Shown: positions 17,530 through 26,614 of the stretch, in pieces
How the letters are laid out: the number at the start of each line of letters is the position of its first letter
How positions within the stretch are numbered: position 1 is the stretch's first letter
NCBI RefSeq assembly: GCF_009696615.1
Contig: NZ_VULO01000013.1
Span: forward strand, 1 to 64,000
Origin: Scrofimicrobium canadense
GTDB lineage: Bacteria > Actinomycetota > Actinomycetes > Actinomycetales > Actinomycetaceae
Length of the DNA stretch: 64,000 nt
Direction: 5' to 3'
Translations under genes and position numbers: made by a program
The notes under the pieces: generated by a model
Told to the model about the DNA's origin: nothing
The model's database searches: none
The model's input: only the letters and a program-made list of their open reading frames with translations

Positions 17530-18705
17530 TCAGGGCAGCAAACTCTGACGGGCAATGTGTATCGCACCGTAAATCTCTGAGCGCTGATGTAAAGCTGGGA
17601 GGGTAATCTGTACAGATTCTCCGTTAGGTACGATCGCTGTGTTCTGTACAACCTGGGTGACAGTGTCGGTAAAATCGTTGCCAATGGTTGGCATTCTTCC
17701 TCCCAAAATGACCATGTCAGGGTTGAGCAGGTTGCACATCATGGATACCGCCTTGCCGATTTCTCTTGCCGCCTCGTGTACTGCCCGCACGACGGAACGA
17801 TTGTCTCGTCTGTATTCGTCGAATAGCATTTGAGGTGTGGGGTTGTCTCCCAGCACTAAATCCAGTGATGAGAGTACTGCAGGGATAGAAGCGACTGTTT
17901 CTAGGCAGCCGCGGCATCCACAGTGGCAGATTCGTCCATGAGGGTCTGTGGGAATATGGCCGATTTCTCCCGCCGTTCCGCGACCACCCATGTATACGTG
18001 TCCTTGTGTCAAAATGCCAGCCCCAATGCCGGTAGACACCTTGAGATAAATGACGTTCTCAATGCCCTGCGCCACGCCATAGTTAGCTTCACCAATCAGA
18101 CCCAAGGTGGCGTCATTGAGAACATGGAGCGGGACAGGAAACTCCCTGTGAACCATTTCTAAATAGTCCACTCCAGCCCACTCAGGCAGCACGCTTTTTG
18201 CGGTAACGATACGTGAGGAGGTATCAATGGGTCCAGGTAGCCCTAGCCCGATACCAAGAATACTTTCTATTGTGCCGGAGTTTGTGGTGAGGAGATCGTG
18301 GAGAAGACGATTACCGCGAGCTGCGATCGCGCCCGCCGTTTCTCCTAGAGCTACGGCTTCTTCACGGGTTTCTATCAGCTCCCCGTTCGCATTAGCTAAC
18401 CCGGCACAAATGTGGCGGCGCCCCACGGTAATGCCCCCGAGAAACCCCGTAGGAACTCGCAGGCGGTAGAGCAGAGACGGGCGTCCGCGCACAGGTGAGT
18501 TTCCTTGAGTACCGGGAAGCTGCTCAATCAAGCGCAGCTTCTGAAGTTTCTTCAATGCGCCAGCGACTGTGGTGCGTGTGAGGCCAAGATGAAGCGCTAG
18601 AGCGTTGCAGCTGAAGGTGGCATCGGTTTTAAAAGCGTCGAGAACTCTTCGCTGACTGCGTGTGAGCGGAAGACTATCTAAGGATCTATTTTCGGGCGAG
18701 ATCAC
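17530..18705 (-). CDS. ROK-family transcriptional regulator (NagC/XylR type)
   Basis: About 391 residues. An N-terminal winged helix (LTRSQRRVLDAFKTD..LHLGLTRTTVAGALKKLQKL) is followed by a ROK domain with ATP-site glycines (GIGLGLPGPID), the EIGH motif and the zinc cluster CHCGCRGC. Presence of the DNA-binding domain makes it a regulator, not a sugar kinase. It diverges from the GH92 mannosidase gene, which it probably controls. There is no ribosome site; GTG 18705 sits six bases after a TATAAT, the layout of a leaderless message, so I chose it. GTG 18711 is also in frame. Confidence 0.85.
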   Translation of the reverse strand: MISPENRSLDSLPLTRSQRRVLDAFKTDATFSCNALALHLGLTRTTVAGALKKLQKLRLIEQLPGTQGNSPVRGRPSLLYRLRVPTGFLGGITVGRRHICAGLANANGELIETREEAVALGETAGAIAARGNRLLHDLLTTNSGTIESILGIGLGLPGPIDTSSRIVTAKSVLPEWAGVDYLEMVHREFPVPLHVLNDATLGLIGEANYGVAQGIENVIYLKVSTGIGAGILTQGHVYMGGRGTAGEIGHIPTDPHGRICHCGCRGCLETVASIPAVLSSLDLVLGDNPTPQMLFDEYRRDNRSVVRAVHEAAREIGKAVSMMCNLLNPDMVILGGRMPTIGNDFTDTVTQVVQNTAIVPNGESVQITLPALHQRSEIYGAIHIARQSLLP

Positions 18706-18711
18706 ATACAC

Positions 18712-18717
18712 ATTATA
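18712..18717 (-). promoter_or_regulatory. Extended -10 box of the ROK gene (leaderless)
   Basis: TACTATAAT on the minus strand, with perfect TATAAT at 18717-18712, lies six bases from the GTG at 18705. No convincing -35 is seen at the right distance. Confidence 0.5.
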
Positions 18718-18722
18718 GTAAA

Positions 18723-18734
18723 TTTTGATCAAAA
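18723..18734. promoter_or_regulatory. Palindrome TTTTGATCAAAA, candidate ROK operator
   Basis: A perfect 12-bp palindrome lying in the spacer region of the ROK promoter and immediately upstream of a possible plus-strand promoter (-35 CTGACG 18737-18742, -10 CATAAT 18761-18766) for the mannosidase gene. AT-rich palindromes are typical ROK regulator sites. The role as operator is inference. Confidence 0.45.
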
Positions 18735-18845
18735 ATCTGACGTTATTGTGGTTGATTTTGCATAATCTATCGCCTAAAGTCAGACAGTAGTTGGGCGCAC
18801 AGCGCTCAACGTGCAACGTAACAGTATTAACAGGCCTCAAAGGAG

Positions 18846-18968
18846 ATGGTCTTACTGCGAACGACACCTATTGAATCGGATTTTGCGAGTGACTGGGACG
18901 GCGTCCCGTATCTGTCCGCTCCCAACAACATAAACAACGCTGCGACCTTCGACTATGTCAATCCCTAA
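18846..18968 (+). CDS. Possible 40-residue leader peptide or gene relic
   Basis: Frame ATG 18846 to TAA 18968 encodes 40 residues with a natural composition, ending NNINNAATFDYVNP. AAAGGAG touches the ATG with no spacer, which is poor for initiation, so it may be the tail of a lost gene instead of a true leader. It lies in the ~300-base leader of the GH92 gene. Confidence 0.25.
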   Translation: MVLLRTTPIESDFASDWDGVPYLSAPNNINNAATFDYVNP

Positions 18969-19074
18969 CCGACGAAACATTATTGATGGCACTCTCTCGG
19001 TGCAAGGCAATTCTCCCCGCGCGTAAGCCGGGGCTGCAGACAACAGAATCTGGCAACAAAAGAAGGAAAAGAGA

Positions 19075-22000
19075 ATGAGAGAAACAGGGTACCGAAAACG
19101 ATTCCCCAAAGCTGCAATCGGAACACTTGCTACGGCAGCTATTGCTATGTCAGGCATGGTTATGGGAGCTCCCGCCAGCTATGCTACGCCCTCGAACGAA
19201 TGGTCAACATCCTTCGAAGAAGGTGAGCCTCAGATCGATGGAGGTCGGTATTCGGATCCTGAAAATATCACTGGCGAACGGGCTAGGCCCGGTTCTCTGC
19301 TAAGGAAAATCGTCTCTGTGGCCGCCTCGGGAGAAAATGCGCCCAACGAAACGAAAGAAATGCTGGCAGACGGTGATAAGAGCACAAAATGGTTGGTCTT
19401 TTCTGGAGCTGACCAATGGGTGAGCTACACACTTGATGAGCCGGCGTCCATCGCCAGTTATACTCTGACGTCAGGCGGTGATGCCCCGGAGCGCGATCCC
19501 AAGCATTTTCGCGTAGAAGCTTCCAATGATGGAACCAATTGGGAAACTATTGATGAACAGACCAACGCCAGTTGGAATGGTCGCGGAGCCACCAATGAAT
19601 ATGAGCTAGGTACGCCTTCGGCCGCGTTCCCGTATTGGCGAATATATGTTGTCAGCAATAGAGGCGCCTCCATTATTCAAATCGCAGATTGGGAGCTATT
19701 TACACCCTCTGACGACGAACCAGAGGCTTCAGATCTCGCGTTGGAGACCTCTGATGGCCCTACAGCTGCGCTCAATGCCAAAACAAGAGTGGGGTTCACC
19801 GGCCTTAAATCAGCGAAGTATTCTGCGCGACACTTAGCAGATGGACCCGCTAAATCTGAAGTATTTGTACACAAAGATGTCAACGTCACCCTTGATGGTG
19901 ACTCGGAGCTGTCCTATAAGATCTTTCCCACGCTCGATGCGAACCTCGACAATGCCTCCACCTTCGTAGGGGTGGATCTACTCTTCAATGATGGCTCTCG
20001 TTTGTCTGAGTCTGGACTCAAGGACATATACGGATATGATGCCAACGCCAAGTCATGGGGTGGCAGTAATCTGTTGGTTCCTGCGGAATGGAACTCAGTG
20101 CGCGTGGACGTGAGTTCTTTGGCTGGTAAAACCGTGAAAGACGTTATCTTCGTCTATGACAATGACTCGGGCAGTAGCGACAGCCAGATCCAAGGGTGGC
20201 TTGACGATGTTTCAATTGCGCCAGCAGACCGCCTCGACAGGAGTAACCCTGACGGCCTAGTTTCCTTCGTCGATACGCGCAGAGGTACAAATGCTTCAGG
20301 TGGTTATTCGCGGGGACTCAATATCCCCGCTGTCAGCGTGCCCAATGGCTTCAATTTCGTGACGCCAATGACGCAGGGCAGCTCAACCGGGGAACTTTAC
20401 AAGTACCACAAAGACAATAATGTCAATAATCGTCCTGCTTTAGTTGCTATCGGAGTGTCACATGAGACATCCATCTGGATGGGCGATCGCAATCAGTTGG
20501 CAGTCATGCCTTCACTGCAAAGCGATCCGTCGGCGTCTTTTAATGATCGGCGTCTGAGTTTCAGTCACGACAATGAGACCGCACGTCCGGACATTTACGA
20601 GGTCACATTCGACAACGGTCTCAATGCCAAGGTGACCCCAGATGACCATTCAGTCATTTATCATTTTGACTTCGGACAGGACTTTGGATCTGTCATTCTC
20701 GATCAGGTCGGTGGGCAAGCAAACGAAGCAAATCTCAACATCGATGCGGGTAGTGGTGCGGTGACAGGATGGGTTGACCACGGCTCCGGTCTGTCTGTGG
20801 GCCGCTCACGCATGTTCGTCTATGGCGTTTTCGATCAGCCAATTTCTTCAAGTGGAGCTGGGAACGGGCGGGAGAACTCGGTGTCTGCAAGCTTTACAGA
20901 CCTACCAGAGAACACCGTTGAGCTGCGTTTGGCAACCTCGTTCATCTCCCAGGATCAAGCACAGCGAAATCTCGAGTTGGAGGTGGCACAAGCATCATTC
21001 GATCAAGTCAAGGCCCAGGCAACCAAAGCGTGGAATAAGCGACTCGGGGTCGTAACTGTTAACTCTGATGCGTCCGATCATGAGCTGGTAACTCTCTACT
21101 CGAACCTCTACCGCCTCAACATGTACCCCAACTCTCAACACGAAAACACCGGCTCTGCTGACAGTCCGGTCTGGATGCACGCCAGTCCTGTCGCAGCCAA
21201 GAACGGGCAGGCCTCTGATACGCAGACAAATGCTGCTGTTGTTGAAGGAAAAATATACGTCAACAATGGATTCTGGGATACCTACCGGACTGCCTGGCCC
21301 TTGTACTCGCTGCTGTATCCTGAGATCGCCAACGAACTCATAGATGGGTTTGTGCAGCAATATCGCGAAGGTGGATGGATATCGCGGTGGTCTTCTCCAG
21401 GATATGCCAACCTGATGACTGGCACCAGCTCTGATGTCTCTTTTGCGGAAGCCTATATTACTGGTGCATTGGATCCTGAACTGGCTTTAGAGGCCTACCA
21501 GGCAGCGCTGCGTAATGCCACCGTGTTACCGGTTAAGTCTGAGAACGTGAGTGACGCGGGTGCGGTGGGACGCAAGGGGATAGACACCGGAATCTTCTTG
21601 GGATATACCAGCTCCGCTACAGGACAGAGTGTCTCATGGGGCATGGAAGGCTTCATCAACGATTTTGGCCTTGGACATATGGCAGAGAAGCTGTCGACTG
21701 ATCCGGCCATAATTGCGGCACATCCTGAAATGGTGGGCCAGCTCAAAGAGGAGGCAGCGTACTTCCAGGATCGTGCAACCAATTACGTCAACATGTTTAA
21801 TCCGGAGGTTGTGTTACCCAATCCTCATGGCGAAGATCTTCATGGAGCATTCGCATCGCGAAATGCCTCTGGTTCATTCGAGCAGGGTGAAGACTTCGAC
21901 ATCAAGGATTGGGGAGGAGCCTATACGGAAGGTAGTGGCTGGACCTTCGCTTACCACGCGTTCTTCGACGTGGATGGGATGGCGGCCTTGTATTCAAAGG

Positions 22001-24990
22001 CTAACGGCTACGACGAAACGTCCAATGAAGCAATCTTGTCTACATTGGATGCATTCTTTGGCCAGCCGGATTGGCATTCGACCAACAACTCTTCAGGTAT
22101 TCACGAGGCGCGAGAGGCACGCGATGTGCGCATGGGGATGCTAGGCATTTCCAACCAGATTGCCTATCACATTCCTTATATCTATGCTGCTGCCGGTCGT
22201 CCCAGTTCAACGCAAGAGATCGTGCGTGAAGTGCTGCAACGCATATTTCAGGGAGCCGATATAGGTCAGGGATACATTGGCGACGAGGACAACGGAGCAT
22301 ACAGTTCGTGGTACGTTTTTTCAGCTCTCGGATTTTATCCACGTCAGGTCGGTTCGGGCGAATATACTATCGGATCGCCATTATTTGACTCCGTGACGTT
22401 GTGGAAGGGAAGTGAACGTGAACTGACCCTCAATGCTCCAGGAACTCACGCGGGTAATATCTATGTTGCTGGAGTCAACGCCAATGGAACCGAACTCAGA
22501 GATGCTGTTCTTCCAGGAGAACTGGTTCGCAGTGGTGGCTCTATTGATTTTGCGATGTCTGCGACACCAACGTCTTGGGGTGAACGCGTGATTAGTGCGG
22601 AAGTTCCCCAGCCGATGAAAGACGTTTCCGGCGCAGGTCTGGGAACACTCACTTCTGAGGATGCTACGTCAGTCGCAGCATTAGTAGACAATACCTCGCG
22701 TTCTACAGTGACCTTTAATTCCTCTGAAGCAACCCTAGTGTGGAAATCGGCAGTTGGTCCCGTGGCTCTAAAGGGCTACACCATTACCAGTGGCACGGGA
22801 AACAGCCCTTCGTCATGGACACTAGAGGGCTCGAATGACAACGGCCTTACCTGGACGCAAATTGACTCACGGTCGAATCAGTCATTCACCTGGCAAACTC
22901 AAACCCGGCCTTTCATGCTGGCAGATACGGAGTCCGAATCTCACGCGTGGTACCGATTGGTGCTTTCATCTGTGGCAGAAGACTTCTCTTTAGCAGAGAT
23001 AGAGCTCTTTGGCGCAGCAGCGGCCGGTGATTTGACGGTCAGTCCAGCGTCGACAATTAGTGTTCGCACTGACCAAGAGATTTCAGATGCTCTTGCGAAC
23101 ATTTCGGGCGGAAGTGGCGACTTTTCTGTCGAACTTACCTCACCAGGGATCAGCGAACTACCCGGTGCTGCTGTCAATCCAAACGGAGTAGGCGGATGGC
23201 ACGTCACTGCACCTGGCCTCCGATTCGCTGAGCCCGGTGTCTATGACATCATCATCACTGTGACAGACAATGACGGTGGCGTAGTTGCTAGCGAGAAGGT
23301 CCGGATCGAAGTTCAGCGAGTGAACTCCTTTGAAGGAAGCTTCACACACACCTGTATCACTGACATAGGTGCAGGGCAGGCGAACTGCGACGGACAAGGG
23401 TGGCAGTTTGGACGTGAAGACCTGGTGAATGCCGGTTATCGTGCTGGCGAAACTGTCCTCATCAACGGACTTCACTTCGCTTTGCCAGCTCCGGAACCCG
23501 GAACGCCGGATCACGTGACAGATGAGGGGCAGGACGTCTACTTGGATATTCCAGAAGGCGCCACTCAACTAGCGTTGCTTGGAACAGCTACCGAGTCCAA
23601 ACAAAGCGGATCGGTAACAGTGGTCTATTCCGATGGAACGCAGCAACAATACGATGTGGAATTCGCCGACTGGGTCGGAGGAGCACAGCAAGAGGGTGCG
23701 TTATTCCAGGTGCCTGGCCGTTACAATGGCACCTCAGAGTCGCATGACGGCAAGAAATCTGCCATGTACATGTCGGCGGTACTCCCATTACTAGGTGAGA
23801 ATGCGGAGGGTGAAACAATTCATCCAGTCAAAATAGTGATGCCGAAGTCGGAGAATGGAGAATATATACGAGGTCGCATGCATATATTCGCTTACGGTAC
23901 GGACGTAGAACCCGTCTTAATCAAACCGCTTGACGTGGTTGGTGCAGACTCTGCCGAAGCGGTTGCCGGCGAAGAATCGGAATTCGTTTTAGCTAATGCC
24001 AGCGGCGGCTCACTTGACCAGGGCAGAGGTATCGCCTTGGTCAATTGGGGTGATGGAAGCGCACTGTCTTCGGCACAGTTAGTGGCAGAGGATGGAGTGA
24101 CGGAAGTCCAAGCTACGCACCGGTATGCCGAAGCAGGCGAATACGAGGTAGCTGTTGTTGTTGATGACGGACGCATGTCGAAGACGGTATATGTTCCGGT
24201 AACAGTGAAGAACGCAAGTGGTCCGGTCTACAGTCCGGCGATCGAAGTCCCGGCTTCAATATTGGCCGGTGAGACCTTTGCTGTCATCGGTGTTGGATTT
24301 GCTCCAGGTGAGAACGTCACAGTTTCTTTGGGAGGTGGAGAACAGCTGGCGCAAACACAAGGAATCGCTGACTCTAATGGGAATCTGCCAGCTGTGAATC
24401 TCACTGTTCCAACGGATACCAGCGAAGGAACATATCCAGTTGAGGCTATTGGAAACGTGTCCCAAATTGTGGCTCAGGGCCAAATCGCAGTAACTGTGCC
24501 AGTGAGCTACACTCCGACCATTTCAGTGCCAGCAGTCGTCGCAGCCGGTGATGCCCTTGCAGTGGATGGCTCTGGGTTTGCTTCTGGTGAGAGTGTCACC
24601 GTGAGTATGGTGAAATCTCAGTCGCGTACCGGCGGTGAAGAAATCGTCACTGTTACAGCGAACGCTGATGCGAATGGCGCATTTAGCAGTGTCATGCTTG
24701 ACGTTCCGCAGACTCTCGAAGCTGGCGACTACACAGTGATTGCGGTAGGTGCGCAGTCGCAGATCCCTGTACTGGCAGATGTCAGCGTGACCGTTCCCGG
24801 TGGCCCCGTAGATCCCGATGACCCAGATAATCCGGGCAGTGGAGGAAATGCGCCAGATCCTGGTGAGACGAACAAACCTGGCGGCGAATTGTCTAGCACG
24901 GGTGCCACAATTGGAATAGTTGTCGGACTCTCAGTGTTGGCGGCACTCGCGGGCGTAGCGGCTCTACGGAGTCGAAAAAGGTTGAACTAG
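19075..24990 (+). CDS. Secreted, wall-anchored GH92 alpha-mannosidase
   Basis: A 1971-residue surface enzyme. A signal peptide (about 1-38, cut near PASYA-TPS) is followed by F5/8-type carbohydrate-binding domains (for example DKSTKWLVF..WVSYTLDEPASI and IIQIADWELF), the GH92 N-domain (VDTRRGTNASGG), and the GH92 catalytic domain with NGFWDTYRTAWPLYSLLYPE and DEDNGAYSSWYVFSALGFYP. Another discoidin-like module, NEW3/Ig-like regions, a PKD-like domain (VNWGDGSALS..ATHRYAEAGEYEV) and two Ig-like repeats (FAPGENVTVSL, FASGESVTVSM) follow. It ends LSSTGA, a membrane helix and RSRKR, a sorting signal. GH92 enzymes remove alpha-linked mannose from N-glycans or mannan. AGAAGGAA precedes the ATG. Confidence 0.93.
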   Translation: MRETGYRKRFPKAAIGTLATAAIAMSGMVMGAPASYATPSNEWSTSFEEGEPQIDGGRYSDPENITGERARPGSLLRKIVSVAASGENAPNETKEMLADGDKSTKWLVFSGADQWVSYTLDEPASIASYTLTSGGDAPERDPKHFRVEASNDGTNWETIDEQTNASWNGRGATNEYELGTPSAAFPYWRIYVVSNRGASIIQIADWELFTPSDDEPEASDLALETSDGPTAALNAKTRVGFTGLKSAKYSARHLADGPAKSEVFVHKDVNVTLDGDSELSYKIFPTLDANLDNASTFVGVDLLFNDGSRLSESGLKDIYGYDANAKSWGGSNLLVPAEWNSVRVDVSSLAGKTVKDVIFVYDNDSGSSDSQIQGWLDDVSIAPADRLDRSNPDGLVSFVDTRRGTNASGGYSRGLNIPAVSVPNGFNFVTPMTQGSSTGELYKYHKDNNVNNRPALVAIGVSHETSIWMGDRNQLAVMPSLQSDPSASFNDRRLSFSHDNETARPDIYEVTFDNGLNAKVTPDDHSVIYHFDFGQDFGSVILDQVGGQANEANLNIDAGSGAVTGWVDHGSGLSVGRSRMFVYGVFDQPISSSGAGNGRENSVSASFTDLPENTVELRLATSFISQDQAQRNLELEVAQASFDQVKAQATKAWNKRLGVVTVNSDASDHELVTLYSNLYRLNMYPNSQHENTGSADSPVWMHASPVAAKNGQASDTQTNAAVVEGKIYVNNGFWDTYRTAWPLYSLLYPEIANELIDGFVQQYREGGWISRWSSPGYANLMTGTSSDVSFAEAYITGALDPELALEAYQAALRNATVLPVKSENVSDAGAVGRKGIDTGIFLGYTSSATGQSVSWGMEGFINDFGLGHMAEKLSTDPAIIAAHPEMVGQLKEEAAYFQDRATNYVNMFNPEVVLPNPHGEDLHGAFASRNASGSFEQGEDFDIKDWGGAYTEGSGWTFAYHAFFDVDGMAALYSKANGYDETSNEAILSTLDAFFGQPDWHSTNNSSGIHEAREARDVRMGMLGISNQIAYHIPYIYAAAGRPSSTQEIVREVLQRIFQGADIGQGYIGDEDNGAYSSWYVFSALGFYPRQVGSGEYTIGSPLFDSVTLWKGSERELTLNAPGTHAGNIYVAGVNANGTELRDAVLPGELVRSGGSIDFAMSATPTSWGERVISAEVPQPMKDVSGAGLGTLTSEDATSVAALVDNTSRSTVTFNSSEATLVWKSAVGPVALKGYTITSGTGNSPSSWTLEGSNDNGLTWTQIDSRSNQSFTWQTQTRPFMLADTESESHAWYRLVLSSVAEDFSLAEIELFGAAAAGDLTVSPASTISVRTDQEISDALANISGGSGDFSVELTSPGISELPGAAVNPNGVGGWHVTAPGLRFAEPGVYDIIITVTDNDGGVVASEKVRIEVQRVNSFEGSFTHTCITDIGAGQANCDGQGWQFGREDLVNAGYRAGETVLINGLHFALPAPEPGTPDHVTDEGQDVYLDIPEGATQLALLGTATESKQSGSVTVVYSDGTQQQYDVEFADWVGGAQQEGALFQVPGRYNGTSESHDGKKSAMYMSAVLPLLGENAEGETIHPVKIVMPKSENGEYIRGRMHIFAYGTDVEPVLIKPLDVVGADSAEAVAGEESEFVLANASGGSLDQGRGIALVNWGDGSALSSAQLVAEDGVTEVQATHRYAEAGEYEVAVVVDDGRMSKTVYVPVTVKNASGPVYSPAIEVPASILAGETFAVIGVGFAPGENVTVSLGGGEQLAQTQGIADSNGNLPAVNLTVPTDTSEGTYPVEAIGNVSQIVAQGQIAVTVPVSYTPTISVPAVVAAGDALAVDGSGFASGESVTVSMVKSQSRTGGEEIVTVTANADANGAFSSVMLDVPQTLEAGDYTVIAVGAQSQIPVLADVSVTVPGGPVDPDDPDNPGSGGNAPDPGETNKPGGELSSTGATIGIVVGLSVLAALAGVAALRSRKRLN

Positions 24991-25000
24991 CAGGACAAAG

Positions 25001-25028
25001 GCTGGGGGCACACGCGTGCCCCCAGCTT
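25001..25028 (+). terminator. Hairpin after the GH92 gene
   Basis: Perfect 11-bp stem GCTGGGGGCAC / GTGCCCCCAGC with a four-base loop, ten bases after the stop codon. The T-tract is short (tt), so it may terminate weakly. Confidence 0.75.
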
Positions 25029-25073
25029 CACTTAGCTCATGTTTCTTGTCTGTAACCAACGAAGGAGTCGATT

Positions 25074-25429
25074 GCGCAACTGCGAAGAAGATCTAGGTTC
25101 CACTACGGCATAGGAGGAGCAGCTGGCACAGTCGTCGCGTTAGTGCATGCATGTGCATGTGTACTCCAGCCACAGCAGAAGGCACCGATTTCGTCGAGGA
25201 AGGCGCATCCTATGTTGATCCGTTCATTGGAACGTCCCGCAGTACGACGACTACGGTAGTATCTGAAATTAACAACTTTCCTGGCCCATCAGCCACGTTC
25301 GGTTTGGTCCAGTTTTCTCCAGACCCCCGCGGGTCATATGCCGGATACTCGTATGATTCTCATGAGATGACGGGTTTCAGCCCCCCAATTTCATTTCGAA
25401 GTGCAATGGGGTACACCCGTATTCAATGT
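25074..25429 (+). pseudogene. Second GH92 mannosidase, 5' fragment cut by IS30
   Basis: The frame from 25151 reads TPATAEGTDFVEEGASYVDPF IGT with a signal-cleavage-like ATA-EG, then NNFPGPSATFGLVQFSPDPR and GYSYDSHEMTGFS. VDPFIGT, FPG-x-x-x-FG-VQ-SPD and a GFS motif are the opening of GH92 proteins. A hydrophobic signal core (GGAAGTVVALVHACACVL) lies upstream in another frame, so a frameshift sits near 25143-25160 within repeated GCATGT units. About 100 catalytic-domain residues remain before the IS30 region at 25430. No 3' part is found after the IS. Confidence 0.8.
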
Positions 25430-26499
25430 GGAAGTGCAACGAGGTGGCTTGTTGATTGTAGCTCTTGGTGGAAGGCTTCGTTTGGGGTGTGCCAGTCGAG
25501 GCATTTTCTGGGTTGGTTGTTGATTTCGGTGATGATTTCTTGGAGGTTGGTGTCGGTGATTTCGTCGAAGTGACTTCGTTTGGGTAGGTAGCGGCGGATA
25601 CGACCGTTGAAATGCTCGTTTGGTCCGCGTTGCTAGGATGAGTATGGGTCAGCGAAGAATGTTTTGATGCCTTCGGGATGTAGTCCGGCGTGGTCAGTGA
25701 ACTCTGAACCGTTATCCGTTGTCACGGTCTTTCTGGCATACTCTGGCAGGGCTGTGAAGAGACTTAGCTGGGCAGCCAGGGTCTCTTTAGCGCCGTATCT
25801 GGAGAGTAGAACAGCGGACAGGTAACGGGTCTTTCGTTCCACTTCGGTGTGGATTGCGCCGCTATGCCCACCTCCGATCACAGAATCCCCTTCCCAGTGG
25901 CCGAACTCGAGGCGGTCTTCTACCTCTCCTGCGCGTTCGTGGATACTGGTCCTGTCAGGAATCCGTGTTTTGCTGTGGACCTTTCTGCCACCACGTTTAC
26001 GTCTCCTTTTGTGTCCTTTTGGTAGGTATTGGGCGAGTTCACGCCACTTCTGAGGTGTGGAGCACACCCACTGGTAGATGCTTTCTGCACAGATCCGCAT
26101 CCGCCTATCGAGGGGATAGTCAATCAGGAGACGACCAGCGATCATCTCAGGAGTCCATCCTCGGCGTAAGTGTTGAACAACGTAGTCAACTAGGTCGTCC
26201 TGGCTCATTCGCCAGGGCATATGCGAGCGCCCTGATGCCGTTTCTGCTTTGCCCTGGGCGATACTGGCTCGGTACTGGAACCGCGTGTATGGGCCGCATT
26301 TCAGTGACGCTGGCCGGTAAGGAACATACGCCTGGGACGTGGAAGATGGTCGCCACCCATTACGCCTCACTTCCCGACAGATCGTTGACGGTGCTCGTCC
26401 CAAACTAGCCGCCACCTGACGTATAGATATCCCCTGATCAACCAACTTTTCTATGTGGAAGCGTACATCAAGACATAAATGCCGATACCCTGTACTCAC
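25423..26499 (-). pseudogene. IS30 transposase, one nonsense mutation
   Basis: Starts MSTGYRHLCLDVRFHIEKL with an IS30 helix-turn-helix (GISIRQVAASLGRAPSTICREVRRN), then the DDE core: FGHWEGDSVIG, TDNGSEFTDH and, after the lesion, GPNEHFNGRIRRYLP. The only defect is a TAG at about 25633-25635 where the family has tryptophan (DPYSSW). The downstream frame continues to a stop at 25423-25425 that lies just past the element edge. The short upstream product lacks the final catalytic glutamate. Confidence 0.88.
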
Positions 26500-26562
26500 G
26501 GAAGTGCAACCCTTTCAAAGTGATGACTTAGACACCACCACCCTAAAAGACGTTGCACTTCC
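25430..26562. mobile_element. IS30-family insertion sequence
   Basis: About 1.13 kb with ends GGAAGTGCAACG (25430-25441) and CGTTGCACTTCC (26551-26562), an exact 12-bp inverted repeat. A similar GAAGTGCAA at 25399-25407 lies just outside and may be a leftover from an earlier event. No short target duplication is evident. It interrupts the second GH92 gene and ends 52 bases before the HEPN-like gene. Confidence 0.85.
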
Positions 26563-26614
26563 AACTAGAACACGGGGCATTACCAGCAACTGGGAAGAGC
26601 CGCTAAACTAGTAG

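Noticed and set aside
18852-19157. 101-residue minus-strand frame across the GH92 leader and signal peptide.
   Set aside because: It overlaps the signal-peptide coding region on the other strand and has no ribosome site or conserved feature.
24241-24800. Two similar ~90-residue segments near the C-terminus of the GH92 protein, considered as a DNA repeat.
   Set aside because: Similarity is at protein level (Ig-like spacer domains), with no long DNA identity, so it is a domain repeat, not a mobile or tandem DNA repeat.
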